Assembly: GCA_934201705.1 (NCBI GenBank)
Contig: CAKPXF010000010.1
Location: 1-64,000, forward strand
Length of the DNA: 64,000 nt
Direction of reading: 5' to 3'
Source: an uncultured Bacilli bacterium
GTDB lineage: Bacteria; Bacillota_I; Bacilli_A; RFN20; CAG-631
How positions within the stretch are numbered: the first letter of the stretch is position 1; each line of letters starts with the position of its first letter. This document shows positions 1-9,854 of this stretch, piece by piece. The notes under the pieces are model-generated. The model saw only the letters and a program-made list of their open reading frames with translations. It ran no database searches and was not told the origin of the DNA. Both the position numbers and the translations under genes were made by a program.

Positions 1-26
1 GATTTATCTTATATTAAATAATATTT

Positions 27-60
27 ACTGTCTACTTTTACCCCTTTCACTGTCTACTTT
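27..60. repeat. Two direct copies of ACTGTCTACTTT
   Basis: The 12-mer ACTGTCTACTTT occurs at 27-38 and again at 49-60, 22 bp apart. It lies downstream of the truncated transposase stop codon at 219, where the end of an insertion sequence would be expected, so it may be a remnant of the element terminus. No matching inverted copy was found on the other side of the transposase fragment. Confidence 0.5.
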
Positions 61-100
61 ATTAATAGCACAACACTGTAAAAAAATAATCTAAATTAAC

Positions 101-126
101 GGATTGTTTCAATACAGTCCTTTTTT
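101..126 (+). terminator. Intrinsic terminator-like hairpin
   Basis: GGATTGT (101-107) pairs with ACAGTCC (114-120) across a 6-nt loop with one G-U pair, and is followed by six T residues (121-126). It would stop plus-strand transcripts entering from the left; no gene for it is visible inside the window. Confidence 0.6.
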
Positions 127-216
127 GTGGATAACTTTTGGCATATTTTGCTTAAAAATAATGTTTTTAATAAAAATAAGCATAATGAAAAGAATATTGC
201 TTAAAATTGTGGATAA
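126..216. promoter_or_regulatory. Two perfect DnaA boxes
   Basis: TGTGGATAA, the exact complement of the consensus DnaA box TTATCCACA, is present at 126-134 and 208-216, separated by an extremely AT-rich spacer. Both lie between the transposase stop codon and the presumed element end. No dnaA or dnaN gene is in the window, so this is not shown to be the origin. Some insertion sequences (IS50) carry DnaA boxes at their ends. Confidence 0.5.
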
Positions 217-218
217 TT

Positions 219-839
219 TTAGCAAACTTCTATGTTTGTTCTGCTTTTTAAATTATGATATTTTGCCAAATTAAAGCCAATAATAACTAAATAAAGTTCT
301 AAATTTACCTTCTTTAATGAAACTCGACTTATTCTTTTGTAATTATAATCCTGTTTTATTACTCCAAAAGCTCCTTCTGCCATATAAGAACGTGTAGTTC
401 TAAGCATAATTCCTTTTTCAGATGCTAAATTTTCTATAACCTCTTTGTGATATTTAGTTAATGTCCGATTTACATTTATTATTCTATTATATTCTGAATT
501 GTGACACTTTTCTCTAAATGGACAATCATTGCAATTTTCACATTGATATTTTTCTTCTGTGCGTTTATCTTTGTTTTTTGGAACAGTAGTCTCACTTATT
601 TTAAAAAACTTTTTATTATTTGGACAAATAGGATTTCCATCTTCATCAATTTTGAAATTTACAGACCTAAATGGATCTTCATGAAATTTTTTATCATGAG
701 TTTCTCTTTCCCATGTAGCAAATTTCATATATTTTCCTATATCATTTGCGTGACAAAAATTGTATGTTTCTAGATTTCCATATCCTGCATCGCCAACAGA
801 TATATCTGGATATTTTCCAAATACTTTTTTATACTTTTC
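219..839 (-). pseudogene. Truncated IS1182-like transposase (C-terminal part)
   Basis: An open minus-strand frame of about 206 codons runs from a TAG at 840-842 to a TAA at 219-221. It begins in the middle of a DDE transposase core (GDAGYGN, then ETYNF) and continues through the cysteine cluster CENCNDCPFREKC and the conserved ending TRSYMAEGAFGVIKQDY typical of IS1182-type transposases. The family is normally about 450-550 residues, so the N-terminal half including the first catalytic Asp is missing. A Met at 728 is internal and not a convincing start. The copy cannot be an active transposase by itself; a mutated or rearranged element is the simplest reading. Confidence 0.8.
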
Positions 840-1304
840 CTATTTTTGACTCTATCTTAAAATGTAGGGTTTTCATAGGACTTGTCAAAAAAAATATAGA
901 CAATCATAGGACTTAAAAATTGGGGATGTTTAGAAACCTATAAAATTTAAAAAGTTATTCTCAGTGCGTGCTAAAGATTTAAAAAAAAGAGCATTTTTTT
1001 AAAAAATAAATTATTAAAATAATTATAATTAAGCTAATCTTATGAATTCAAATAATATATTTATTTTTATCTGCTTATTGATTAATATGGAAATAAATTA
1101 ATTGATTAAAAAAAACACATTAATAAAGAAATTTATTCAATCTAAATTTTAATATTTAAAATAATTTCTAATTGAGCACTATATTTGTGTGTTCAATTTT
1201 TTTCGCATTTTAAAAAGTTAATTTATAATATTTTCTTTAAATTAATTCAACAAATACACATAAATTTATTCGTTACATTAATAATGTATCATTCCATATT
1301 ATAT
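840..1304. other. Gene-free AT-rich stretch
   Basis: No coding frame with a ribosome site is visible. The left part repeats TCATAGGACTT at 873-883 and 904-914, flanking an inverted TTGTC/GACAA pair (882-886, 899-903); this may be the other edge of the decayed insertion sequence. The rest is A/T-rich with no tRNA-like or riboswitch-like structure that I can recognise. Confidence 0.5.
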
Positions 1305-1325
1305 TTATTACAGTAGTTGTAATAA
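1305..1325. promoter_or_regulatory. Inverted-repeat operator-like site
   Basis: TTATTACA (1305-1312) and TGTAATAA (1318-1325) form a perfect inverted repeat around a 5-nt centre, ending 24 bp before the start of the lipoprotein gene. Its location over the likely promoter/leader suggests a dimeric repressor site. The regulator is unknown. Confidence 0.4.
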
Positions 1326-1349
1326 ATGATAATTGAGAGAATAAAGAAT

Positions 1350-2117
1350 ATGAAAAAATTATTAAGTAAATTGTTTGTATTATCTACATTAAGTATCGTA
1401 ACATTAGCAAGTTGTAATCTTAAAACAAATAAAGATAGTTATTTTGGTGATTTTTCTTATAATGGAATATTTTTAAATGAATATGCAACTAAAAATATTA
1501 CAGTTTATGAGGCTAAGCAATTAATAAAATTAAATAATTATGATGTTAAAAAGGTTAGTGATAGAAATTATTTAAATTCTACTAGTTCTATTGATTTATC
1601 AAATGAAACCATTGTTTCATTATTATCAAAGTATTCTTCAGTTACTGCAACAACAAAATATTATATAAATGATGAAAATAAAGAACAGGTAAGAGAAGAT
1701 ATTTATCAAGGAACTGATTTTCTATCAATAATTGAAAGTAACAATTATGAACCATTTGGTCAAATGAAAGTAAAATACTTATATGTTGATAATAGCATAC
1801 TTGATTATATGGAAACTAAAAACGAAGAATTCATAAATGATAAGTCAAACGTTGCTTGTCCGTTTACAACACCATATACTTATCATAGTAATGAATCAAA
1901 TGAGCTTATTATTCAAACACATAGCTTTGCAGAACTTCCTGCAAGTGTTAATGGTGGAATTGGATCAGCTTATAGAGAGGATTGTGAAATATTATTTGAT
2001 GAAGAAGGAAAAATAACATTTTGGCAAGCATCACTTGGAATATATACATCAACTCCAACTGGTACTATAAAGCAAGGATACATATTTAGTGTAAATTTTA
2101 GCTGGCAAAGTAAATAA
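1350..2117 (+). CDS. Lipoprotein of unknown function
   Basis: The 255-residue product begins with a lipoprotein signal peptide: a Lys-containing start, a hydrophobic run (LFVLSTLSIVTL) and the lipobox LASC, so the mature protein would be lipid-anchored at a Cys about 21 residues in. ATG 1350 was preferred to an ATG at 1326 because the signal peptide starts there and a GAGAG ribosome site lies about ten bases upstream. The rest has no motif I recognise; it is rich in Asn, Ser and Tyr, like many surface lipoproteins in this window. It stands alone before a zinc-ribbon membrane protein gene and after an inverted repeat. Surface localisation is well supported; function is unknown. Confidence 0.8.
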   Translation: MKKLLSKLFVLSTLSIVTLASCNLKTNKDSYFGDFSYNGIFLNEYATKNITVYEAKQLIKLNNYDVKKVSDRNYLNSTSSIDLSNETIVSLLSKYSSVTATTKYYINDENKEQVREDIYQGTDFLSIIESNNYEPFGQMKVKYLYVDNSILDYMETKNEEFINDKSNVACPFTTPYTYHSNESNELIIQTHSFAELPASVNGGIGSAYREDCEILFDEEGKITFWQASLGIYTSTPTGTIKQGYIFSVNFSWQSK

Positions 2118-2190
2118 AAGCATTAATGATACACAAATATGTTTTTCTAGCTACGTGTATCATTTAAATAAAATAAAAAAGGAGAAAACT

Positions 2191-4044
2191 ATGGAACTAA
2201 AAAAAGCAAAATGTCCAAATTGTGGGGCAAGTATTGAAGTTGATGAATTTAAAAAAGCAGGAGTATGTAAGTATTGTGGAGAAGCGTTTATTACTGAAGA
2301 AGCAATTAGTAATGCTATTAATGTAACTAATAATGTTACAAACAATATAACATCACAAAATGTTACTATTCAAGGCTATAAGGAAAAATCTTATCGCGAT
2401 GAAGCAAAAATTCTTTTAAGATATTATGAAAATAATGAATTTGCAGATTTAAAGGATAGCTCAAAAAGATTTTTAGAAGATCATCCAGATAATCCTTATT
2501 CATATTTGTTTAGTGGAATAGCTTCTATTTACGCAACTAATAACTTAATTAATTCTTGCTTATGGTGTGAGATATTATTAAATAATGGTGGTGCAGCAAA
2601 TGATGTTGCTATTGCTGATATAAATAATTCTTATAAAAGAATTCTTACATGTGTAAGCAATGATTTTGCTAATTGTATACTTCATTCACAAGGTGATAAA
2701 GAAATAGTAAAAGCAATTATAAAAGAAATAAACCTTGTTGTAACAGACTTTGATAAAGCAACTCAAAGAAGAGGTATTGTTTTACCAAACGGTGCTAAAT
2801 CATTAACAAATATGGATAATCCACGTTGCTATTTGTCTGAATATTTAGTAAAGCAATTTCCAAATTATATAAAATCAATAGTGGATGCTATTATTGAATC
2901 TAAACAAGAAGAAGTTTTCTTAGAAGGAATTAGGGAAATATATATAAATTTAAAAACTATTCTTAATAAAAAAGAAAATATAAGAATTAAAAATGAACTA
3001 GCAAGTGTATTTGAAGATTTAGAAAGAATAACTAAAGAAAAAATAGAAGTTGAAGAAAAAGTTGATCCAGAGCATGAAAAAGAAATTGCTTATAAATATC
3101 AAGTTGCTGAAATTTTAGAAAATCAAAGAAAAGAATATGAAAAGAAAGGCTTGATTTTCACACTTCTTGGCTTTGTATTAACAATGGTAGTAATGATTAT
3201 TTTGGCAGTATTTGTTAGTCCACTTATTTGTATATTTAGTTTAGTATTTTTAATTCCAGCTATAATCTTTGTTTATAAATCATGTAAGATTATTGAAAAA
3301 AAGCCTCATTATTATTTAGGTGGCCATTGTAGTAAATGTCATGAATCTTTAGAAAATGGTGAATATGCTATTAAAGGTAAAAAGATGACATTAATTGATA
3401 AAATCATATGTGCTATTGATAATCATGATCGTAAACAAAGCGGAAGAGAAATAAATGGAGAACGTACTAATATAAGCTATGAATGCTTTTGTCCATATTG
3501 TGGAAATTCAGAAACTAAAAGCTTGTTTATAGAAACAAATTCAAAAGTAAATAGTATAAATGAAACTAAAGAAATTAATAATGCAGTACGTGAAGCTATT
3601 CGTGAATCTGAAAGTATTCCTTATTTTAAAAACTTAACTATAAATAATATGGAAGAAATAATTTCAAATAATAAAAATAAACCAAATACAAAACAAAATA
3701 GTATTGATGGAAAGCCATCTACAAAGAAAGCAGAAAAAAACATTTTAGCATATATAGGATGTTATTTTTCATTAGTTGGAATGTTCATTTTAGTTATGAG
3801 AACAGGGGATATAATTATGAGCTTTGATCCAAGTGTCATTGTTCAAATAGATATGCTTACTGATATGATTATAACTGCTTGTGTAATATGCTTAATTGGC
3901 CTATTATTAAGTATATTGAGTTTATTTACTTTTAAAGGCCGTAAAGGATATGGGCGAAAATATAGTAAATCGGGTATTGTTACTTCAATTATAATTATTC
4001 TTATATCAATAGTTCTATTAGTCATATATTTTAATAAAAAATAA
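2191..4044 (+). CDS. Zinc-ribbon membrane protein, unknown function
   Basis: The 617-residue product opens with a zinc ribbon (CPNCG at 8-12, CKYCG at 26-30). A soluble region of about 270 residues follows, including a Glu/Lys-rich probable coiled coil, then a hydrophobic hairpin of two membrane helices near residues 322-365. A second, more widely spaced Cys set (CSKCH, then CFCPYCGN) and two more C-terminal helices complete it. The start at 2191 follows a GGAG site at 2181; an in-frame ATG at 2155 has none. Zinc ribbon plus membrane helices is common in uncharacterised low-GC Gram-positive proteins. A hairpin terminator follows at once, so it is probably monocistronic or cotranscribed with the lipoprotein gene upstream. 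Confidence 0.8.
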   Translation: MELKKAKCPNCGASIEVDEFKKAGVCKYCGEAFITEEAISNAINVTNNVTNNITSQNVTIQGYKEKSYRDEAKILLRYYENNEFADLKDSSKRFLEDHPDNPYSYLFSGIASIYATNNLINSCLWCEILLNNGGAANDVAIADINNSYKRILTCVSNDFANCILHSQGDKEIVKAIIKEINLVVTDFDKATQRRGIVLPNGAKSLTNMDNPRCYLSEYLVKQFPNYIKSIVDAIIESKQEEVFLEGIREIYINLKTILNKKENIRIKNELASVFEDLERITKEKIEVEEKVDPEHEKEIAYKYQVAEILENQRKEYEKKGLIFTLLGFVLTMVVMIILAVFVSPLICIFSLVFLIPAIIFVYKSCKIIEKKPHYYLGGHCSKCHESLENGEYAIKGKKMTLIDKIICAIDNHDRKQSGREINGERTNISYECFCPYCGNSETKSLFIETNSKVNSINETKEINNAVREAIRESESIPYFKNLTINNMEEIISNNKNKPNTKQNSIDGKPSTKKAEKNILAYIGCYFSLVGMFILVMRTGDIIMSFDPSVIVQIDMLTDMIITACVICLIGLLLSILSLFTFKGRKGYGRKYSKSGIVTSIIIILISIVLLVIYFNKK

Positions 4045-4056
4045 TAAAATGAGGAA

Positions 4057-4089
4057 AATTGAACTTTGTTTATAGGTTCAATTTTTTTC
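4057..4089 (+). terminator. Intrinsic terminator
   Basis: AATTGAAC (4057-4064) pairs with GTTCAATT (4076-4083) around an 11-nt loop and runs into a T tract. It closes the zinc-ribbon membrane protein transcript 12 bp after the stop codon. Confidence 0.85.
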
Positions 4090-4091
4090 TG

Positions 4092-4100
4092 TGCTATAAT
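4092..4100 (+). promoter_or_regulatory. Extended -10 promoter for the M60 peptidase
   Basis: TGCTATAAT (TGn plus a consensus TATAAT at 4095-4100) lies just after the upstream terminator and 35 bp before ATG 4135. No good -35 box is present at normal spacing, consistent with an extended -10 promoter. The same nonamer precedes tmRNA. Confidence 0.55.
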
Positions 4101-4134
4101 AATTTTTAGATTTATTAATCACTGGAGAAAAGTA

Positions 4135-7100
4135 ATGAAGAAGAAAAAGTTTTTATTTATAGCATTAATATTATTAATAATCATGGGAGTATCAGTAAAG
4201 TGCTACTATGATTATAAAATCAAAAATAGCAATAATGATGAAACATTAACACAAATTCATTTTGATAAAAATGATCAAATAGTAAAGCAATCATTTAAAA
4301 TACTTGGAAATGTAAAAAGACCAAAGGTAACTTATAGCAATGAAAATGCTACAAGATATCCAACATTTGGAACAAGCCTTCAAAATATAGCTGATGAAGA
4401 AAAAGATATGCTATTAAGTGAAGCTAATTATTTAAAAAGTAGTGATACAACATATGATGAAATGGATAGCTTAGGTAATCTTTACTTAAAAGGTGAAAAA
4501 TTAGATAGGAAGTTATATGCTCATACAACCTCAGCTAATAATTATTATGGTAGTGTAAGTGAAAATGAAGTAGCAGTTATAAAACAAATAAGCATTAATC
4601 CTAGAAAATATGGAAATCATATTACAGGCTTATATGCACCAGCTGGTGAAGTAATAAAAATAGAAATTAGTGAAGAAGATTTAAAAAATACTAATGGTCT
4701 TAAAATAGAAATGGGTCAATATACTCAAAATAATCAATTAAACAATATTTGGAAAGCAAGAAATGATTTTAATAGAATGCCATTACTTGGTAATGAGATG
4801 AATGCTACTAAAACAACTACCTATGTTGGAACATTTTTAGGAGGCCCTATTTATGTAACTCCTAATAATCCAGTAAAGTTTAGCGTTACTATAAGTGGAG
4901 CTGTTGAGTATTGTCATTTTATTTATGGCTTAACAAGTGAAGAAGAATTTAATAGACTTAAGAATTCTTCTGCTCCATTTTTTGATCTTGAAATATGGGA
5001 TAAAGGGGTAAGACATTCAGGCCCTAAAGCTTATGCTAATTTAGATTATGATAATTTAAATAAAATATCAGCTTTTTATTTAAGTGTTTGTAATATTTCA
5101 TCTCTTCTTCCTTCAAGTTCATCAACAGATATTGGGATTACCTTTATTTATGATCCTTTTGTTGCTGCTGGTGGTGCTGTGGCTTTTGTTGGGAGAAACT
5201 GGTGTAATTTACCAGTTAGTTGGATGGAAAGCTCATTAAATTATGAAGCCTTTACTACAACTGGTAATTGGGGAACAATTCATGAATATCATCATCATTT
5301 TCAACGCTATGGCTTTTATAGAACTGATGAGGTAACCAATAATGCTTTAACATTATTATCCTATATTAACTATACTAATATAAGTAATAATCGACCTTTA
5401 AGTGGGTGGAATAGATTTTTAGATCCATATACTAGCTTAAGTGAAACATTATCTTTAAGCAAGCAATATAAAGAAGATACTAGTGAAGAAGTAAAAAGTG
5501 TAACTAGTTTAAGTAGCTATGCTGATTTAATTCATACTTTTGGAGTTGATACTTTTATTAAGGCTGCTGCTTATAAAAAAGGGGCTGTAGGAGTTGATAA
5601 TTGGTATGAAAGCTTATGTAGTGTAACATCATATAATATGAAATATTATTTTGATTTATTAAATGTAACTGTAAGTAAAGAACTACTTGAAAAATACAAT
5701 GATTTACCTATGTATATTCCTATCGCTTTTAAATACCAAACTGGGAGAATAATCAATAATAATAATAATAAAATAAATACAGTATTACCTTATTCTATTA
5801 ATAAAGATGAAGTAGTTAATATTAATTTAAATGAAGATTTATTAATTCCAGATTCATTTACCTATAAAATAAAAAATGTTTCTAAGGTAAATGAAGGAAC
5901 ATTAACTATTAATGGTAATAATTTAACTTATACTCCTAATAATTTAAATGAATCTGGTGATATAACACTACAAATTGAATTAATAAATGAAGAATTAAAT
6001 TATGATGAAATACAAACAATAATCTTTGCTTTTAAACCAACTTATAAAGGCATTGATGCAACAAGGTATTCTTATAGTAGTAATCTTTATAATTCAATTC
6101 CTGAAGCTTTAGAAAATAATTTTGAAGGTTATGAAAGTAAAGAAGATGAATATATTAATAAGCACTTCGTTAATGGTGTAACAAATAATCAAATCTATGT
6201 TTATAATGGAAAAATATATATGGATAATGAAGGTGATTATACTATTTCAGTAAGAACATCATCAAGAAGCAATACTTATTTAATGCTAGGATTAAATACT
6301 AATAATTATACTGATATTATTGATTCTAAAAAAGAAGCTCCAATAGATTTATATAAGGTAAATAAAACATATAATGTAAAAAATGGTGATTATATTTACT
6401 TTAAGGTAATTATTCAATCATTCCATAATGATGGCTTTGCTGAATTATTTGGTGGTTTTAATAATAATCTAGATAAAATAAATACTAAATATTTATATAA
6501 TGACTTAAAAGATAAAGAACCATTAAAGGAAAATGTTGATTACTATAAAAGAAAATATAGTCCTTCACCAATAACATATACTAATCAAAGCGTGGTTTCA
6601 TATACAAAATCATTTTCTAGCTGGGATGATACATTAAAGATTGAAAATATTGTCGATAATGATATTAATACTAGCTATCATAGTATTAAAGATAAACTCA
6701 TTACAAGTGAACCATTTGAAGTAACAATTGATTTAAATGATACTTATTTGGTAAACACTTTAAATATTGTTGGTTATAATGGCCCACAAATGCATATGAT
6801 GAATGATTTTAAACTATTAGGTGGAGAAACACTTGATGACTTAAAAGAAATAGGAAGCTACAAGGATGTTTTAGCAAATGGTAGATATCTAATGGTTAAT
6901 TTTAAATTAACAAAGCTTAGATATTATAAACTAATAATTTATAGTACTACATCTTCTCGTTATGTAGCATTATCAGAAATTAATATGGCATTAAATATGG
7001 AAGGTGAATTAGTTTCTCCTACCTCATTTGATTACTTTGTAAAAAATAACACTCAATATTTTATTAATAAAGAATCACTTTCGACCTTTGGTCATGTTAT

Positions 7101-7314
7101 TTTAGGTAATGGAATAATAAAAGCTAAAACAAATGGAAAATCATTTGGTATTATTTCAAATACAACTAATGCTAAAATAAAAATAACAATTGATGGAGTT
7201 AGTAATATTGTTACTTTTGATAAATACTATTATGTTGAACTAGAAGAAAAAGAACATGAAATAATTATAGAAATTTTAGAAAATAAGGTATCATTTGATT
7301 CCTTTATTGTATAA
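4135..7314 (+). CDS. M60-family (enhancin-like) metallopeptidase with discoidin-like domain
   Basis: The 1,059-residue protein has an N-terminal membrane anchor (about residues 5-23) and a long extracellular part. The zinc peptidase motif HEYHH is at 383-387, with the third ligand candidate Glu399 eleven residues on, fitting the M60 pattern HExxHx(8,28)E. The preceding residues 220-290 (FLGGPIYV, SGAVEYCHF) also resemble M60 proteins. Around residues 820-950 is an F5/8 type C (discoidin/CBM32-like) module (FSSWDDTLKIENIVDNDINT onward). M60 enzymes of gut bacteria cleave mucin-type O-glycoproteins, so a mucinase role is plausible but inferred. ATG 4135 has a GGAGAAA site; an in-frame ATG at 4066 lies in the upstream terminator. 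The last 35 codons recur as DNA 2.6 kb downstream. Confidence 0.88.
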   Translation: MKKKKFLFIALILLIIMGVSVKCYYDYKIKNSNNDETLTQIHFDKNDQIVKQSFKILGNVKRPKVTYSNENATRYPTFGTSLQNIADEEKDMLLSEANYLKSSDTTYDEMDSLGNLYLKGEKLDRKLYAHTTSANNYYGSVSENEVAVIKQISINPRKYGNHITGLYAPAGEVIKIEISEEDLKNTNGLKIEMGQYTQNNQLNNIWKARNDFNRMPLLGNEMNATKTTTYVGTFLGGPIYVTPNNPVKFSVTISGAVEYCHFIYGLTSEEEFNRLKNSSAPFFDLEIWDKGVRHSGPKAYANLDYDNLNKISAFYLSVCNISSLLPSSSSTDIGITFIYDPFVAAGGAVAFVGRNWCNLPVSWMESSLNYEAFTTTGNWGTIHEYHHHFQRYGFYRTDEVTNNALTLLSYINYTNISNNRPLSGWNRFLDPYTSLSETLSLSKQYKEDTSEEVKSVTSLSSYADLIHTFGVDTFIKAAAYKKGAVGVDNWYESLCSVTSYNMKYYFDLLNVTVSKELLEKYNDLPMYIPIAFKYQTGRIINNNNNKINTVLPYSINKDEVVNINLNEDLLIPDSFTYKIKNVSKVNEGTLTINGNNLTYTPNNLNESGDITLQIELINEELNYDEIQTIIFAFKPTYKGIDATRYSYSSNLYNSIPEALENNFEGYESKEDEYINKHFVNGVTNNQIYVYNGKIYMDNEGDYTISVRTSSRSNTYLMLGLNTNNYTDIIDSKKEAPIDLYKVNKTYNVKNGDYIYFKVIIQSFHNDGFAELFGGFNNNLDKINTKYLYNDLKDKEPLKENVDYYKRKYSPSPITYTNQSVVSYTKSFSSWDDTLKIENIVDNDINTSYHSIKDKLITSEPFEVTIDLNDTYLVNTLNIVGYNGPQMHMMNDFKLLGGETLDDLKEIGSYKDVLANGRYLMVNFKLTKLRYYKLIIYSTTSSRYVALSEINMALNMEGELVSPTSFDYFVKNNTQYFINKESLSTFGHVILGNGIIKAKTNGKSFGIISNTTNAKIKITIDGVSNIVTFDKYYYVELEEKEHEIIIEILENKVSFDSFIV

Positions 7315-7316
7315 AG
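7211..7316 (+). repeat. 106-bp direct repeat, copy A (3' end of M60 gene)
   Basis: This segment encodes the C-terminal residues and stop of the M60 peptidase. It matches 9855-9960 at a constant offset of 2,644 bp with four mismatches (about 96% identity) and no gaps. Sequence beyond the repeat on either side is unrelated. Confidence 0.95.
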
Positions 7317-7513
7317 CAATTAATAAGCATAATAAATTGACTTTGTTGCTTTACTAAAGTAAAATATTGTTGTGCATAGATGTTAATAATGTAACTTTTA
7401 TGAATAAAAGTAATTTAATATAGAAAGATAAGCATTTTATATTTAAATTCAAATAAAAATATTATAATTCATATTAAACTACTTTTAAAATAATACTATT
7501 ATGGAGGAAAGAT

Positions 7514-9852
7514 ATGAAAAAAAATAATTTAATACTTTCAGTTTTTTTTGGAATGCTTTTTGCATTTTTTATTACTTCATGTGAAAAGCCTCATGTTCAT
7601 AATTTAGTTGAACATGAAGGAAAAGAAGCAACATGTGAAGAGGATGGTTATGAGGCATATGTAGAATGTACTACTTGTGATTATACAACCTATAAGAAAA
7701 TAGAAAAGAAGGGGCATGATTATAAGGCCACTAAGGATTTTGATGGCGAATATCATTATTTTGAATGCCAATTATGCCATTATAAATCTGAAAAGCAAGA
7801 GCATATAATGACCAAAAAAGTTGTTGAAGAAGCAACATGCTCAGCTACAGGAATAGATTTATATTCATGTACTGAATGTGACTATGAATATACAGCCCCA
7901 TCTAAAATGAAAGAGCATACTCCAGGAGAATGGTCTGATCCTGAAAAAAGCGGCGAGCATTTATATAGCTATAAACGTTGTGTGAATTGTAATGAAATAT
8001 TAGATGAAAAAATGATAAATGTCTATATTCCACAAGAAGTTTTAAATGCAAAAGAAGAAATTGATTTACTAGTTTACATTGAAGGTCAAGAAGGTAAACT
8101 AAAAGATATTGGCAACTATTCAAATGATATAGAAGATAATACTAAAAAGTATCATCCAAGGGATATTCAAACACCAGAAATGGCAAGATGGTTGCTGCAG
8201 CAAGTGCCTTTAAAAAGATTGCTCCAAATGTTAAAATTAATTTAATGTATACTCCTATTAGTACTTATAATAGTATGATTGGTGATTATAAAGGAGCATA
8301 TGGCCATCTACCAGAATTAATGTGGGGTGTTGACCATGTTGTTACTATGCTACAAGAAGGATTCTGCACTGATTTATCAGAATATGCAAGTTCTGAATAT
8401 TATCATGCATATAATGAATACTTTATGACAAGATTCAATTTTGGCAATTTCCAAGCTGCTTTCCCTCTTTCAGTTGACCCTTGGGGTGTATTTGTAAACT
8501 TAGACATTTTAGAAGATCCAACAAATCCAGTAGTATCTTCAATATTTAAAAACGGCTATTGTACAGATGAATATAAAGAATGGGTAGACAATTTAACAAT
8601 CGATACATTTGCTGATGCTGTTAAGAAAACAAATAATGAAAAGCATGCAGGTTTATCAAAGGTTGTTGAATACTTTACGTCATATGCAATGTCATCAATT
8701 AATGAATCATTTATTAAAGATGGAAAAGTTGATTTAACAAGTGATGCAGTAAAAGCAAAGCTTCAACATATGCTTGAAAAAGAAAATGAATTATCTCAAT
8801 ACTGTGCTTATGTTTATGATGAAAATTCAACTGGTTCAACTGCTAAAGATGGATACAATGTTCAACCATGGACTTCAATACAAGATTTTGCTTTAGATCA
8901 TGAATGTACATTCTTTGCAGAAGCACCTTGGTCATTATCAATGATTTCTCAATATATTAATTCAGCAATAGTTTATTCTTATGATGGTCTACCAGCAATT
9001 GATGATAATGGAAATTATATTCCTGATATAAAAGCAAGAAATACAAAAATAGATTATCTTCCTTATCCAAAGGTTGATGCAAATTCAGAAGCATATACTG
9101 GTGTTGCTGTTGAAGGTTTAGTAGTAGGCAATCAATTTAGAATGGAAAATGGTAAAAAGGTTCCAACACAAAGAAATGCTAAGCTAAAACAAGATATTGC
9201 AGCTTACTTTGCAATGTTTTCAAGCCTAGATCCATATGCAATTAATGAAAGAAAAGAAATTAAATATGAAGATAATGGCCAAAAGATGGTTGGAAGCTTA
9301 ACTTTACCATTAATTAAACAAAATTATAATTTTTCATGGCAGGATAGTGAACTATTAAATGGATTTAATGATATTTGGTCATATCAATTATCAGAATGGC
9401 TAAAGCTTAATAAATTATATATAACAAATGATGAAGAACCAGATTTAGTAAACTTTACAAACATTACATATGGACTTGTTAAAATGCTTGATAGTATTTA
9501 TGCTTTAAAAAATGTTGGTGATGAATCTGATAATTATGTAAGATGTCTAAATTATTGGAATGAACCAGTAAATATCGAAAAAGATGGTAGGGTAATGAAT
9601 GTTTTTGATAGGTGGCAAAATAGATTTACAATATATAGACCTAATGTAATTGGTACTGATACTTATGTTAGTACAATAATGAAGAATTTAAAGGAAATTG
9701 AAAATTACATTAATGACAATTCTAATGAGGCTTGGCTATATTTATCTAACAATGTAAATACTTTATATTGTGATGAAAATGGAAATCCATTATATCCTGA
9801 TATTACTAATAGAAATATTAGGAATCATTATGAGGGCTCACGTTATAATTAA
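7514..9852 (+). pseudogene. Solute-binding lipoprotein with CxxC repeat domain, frameshifted
   Basis: The first frame (7514-8245) encodes a lipoprotein signal (lipobox ITSC), then three tandem His/Cys modules of the TCEEDGY...C-T-TCDY type with CxxC pairs, a spacer, and the start of a type 1 extracellular solute-binding protein (residues IDLLVYIEGQEGKL). Near 8180-8188 the coding sense moves to another frame: PEMAR in the first frame is continued by MVAAASAFKKIAPNVKINLM in the second, which runs to 9852. A one-base deletion near GCAAGATGG explains this; no slippery heptamer is present there. The restored protein would be about 779 residues and belong to a sugar-type ABC importer, but no permease genes are adjacent. 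It could also be a sequencing or assembly error. Confidence 0.8.
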
Positions 9853-9854
9853 TA

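Noticed and set aside
501..773. Plus-strand frame of 90 codons with hydrophobic product
   Set aside because: It is antisense to the transposase fragment, which has clear family motifs, and no ribosome site precedes it.
8130..8190. Programmed -1 frameshift in the solute-binding gene
   Set aside because: No X-XXY-YYZ heptamer lies at the point where coding sense changes; the run near 8143 (TAAAAAG) does not fit the rule and lies too far upstream.
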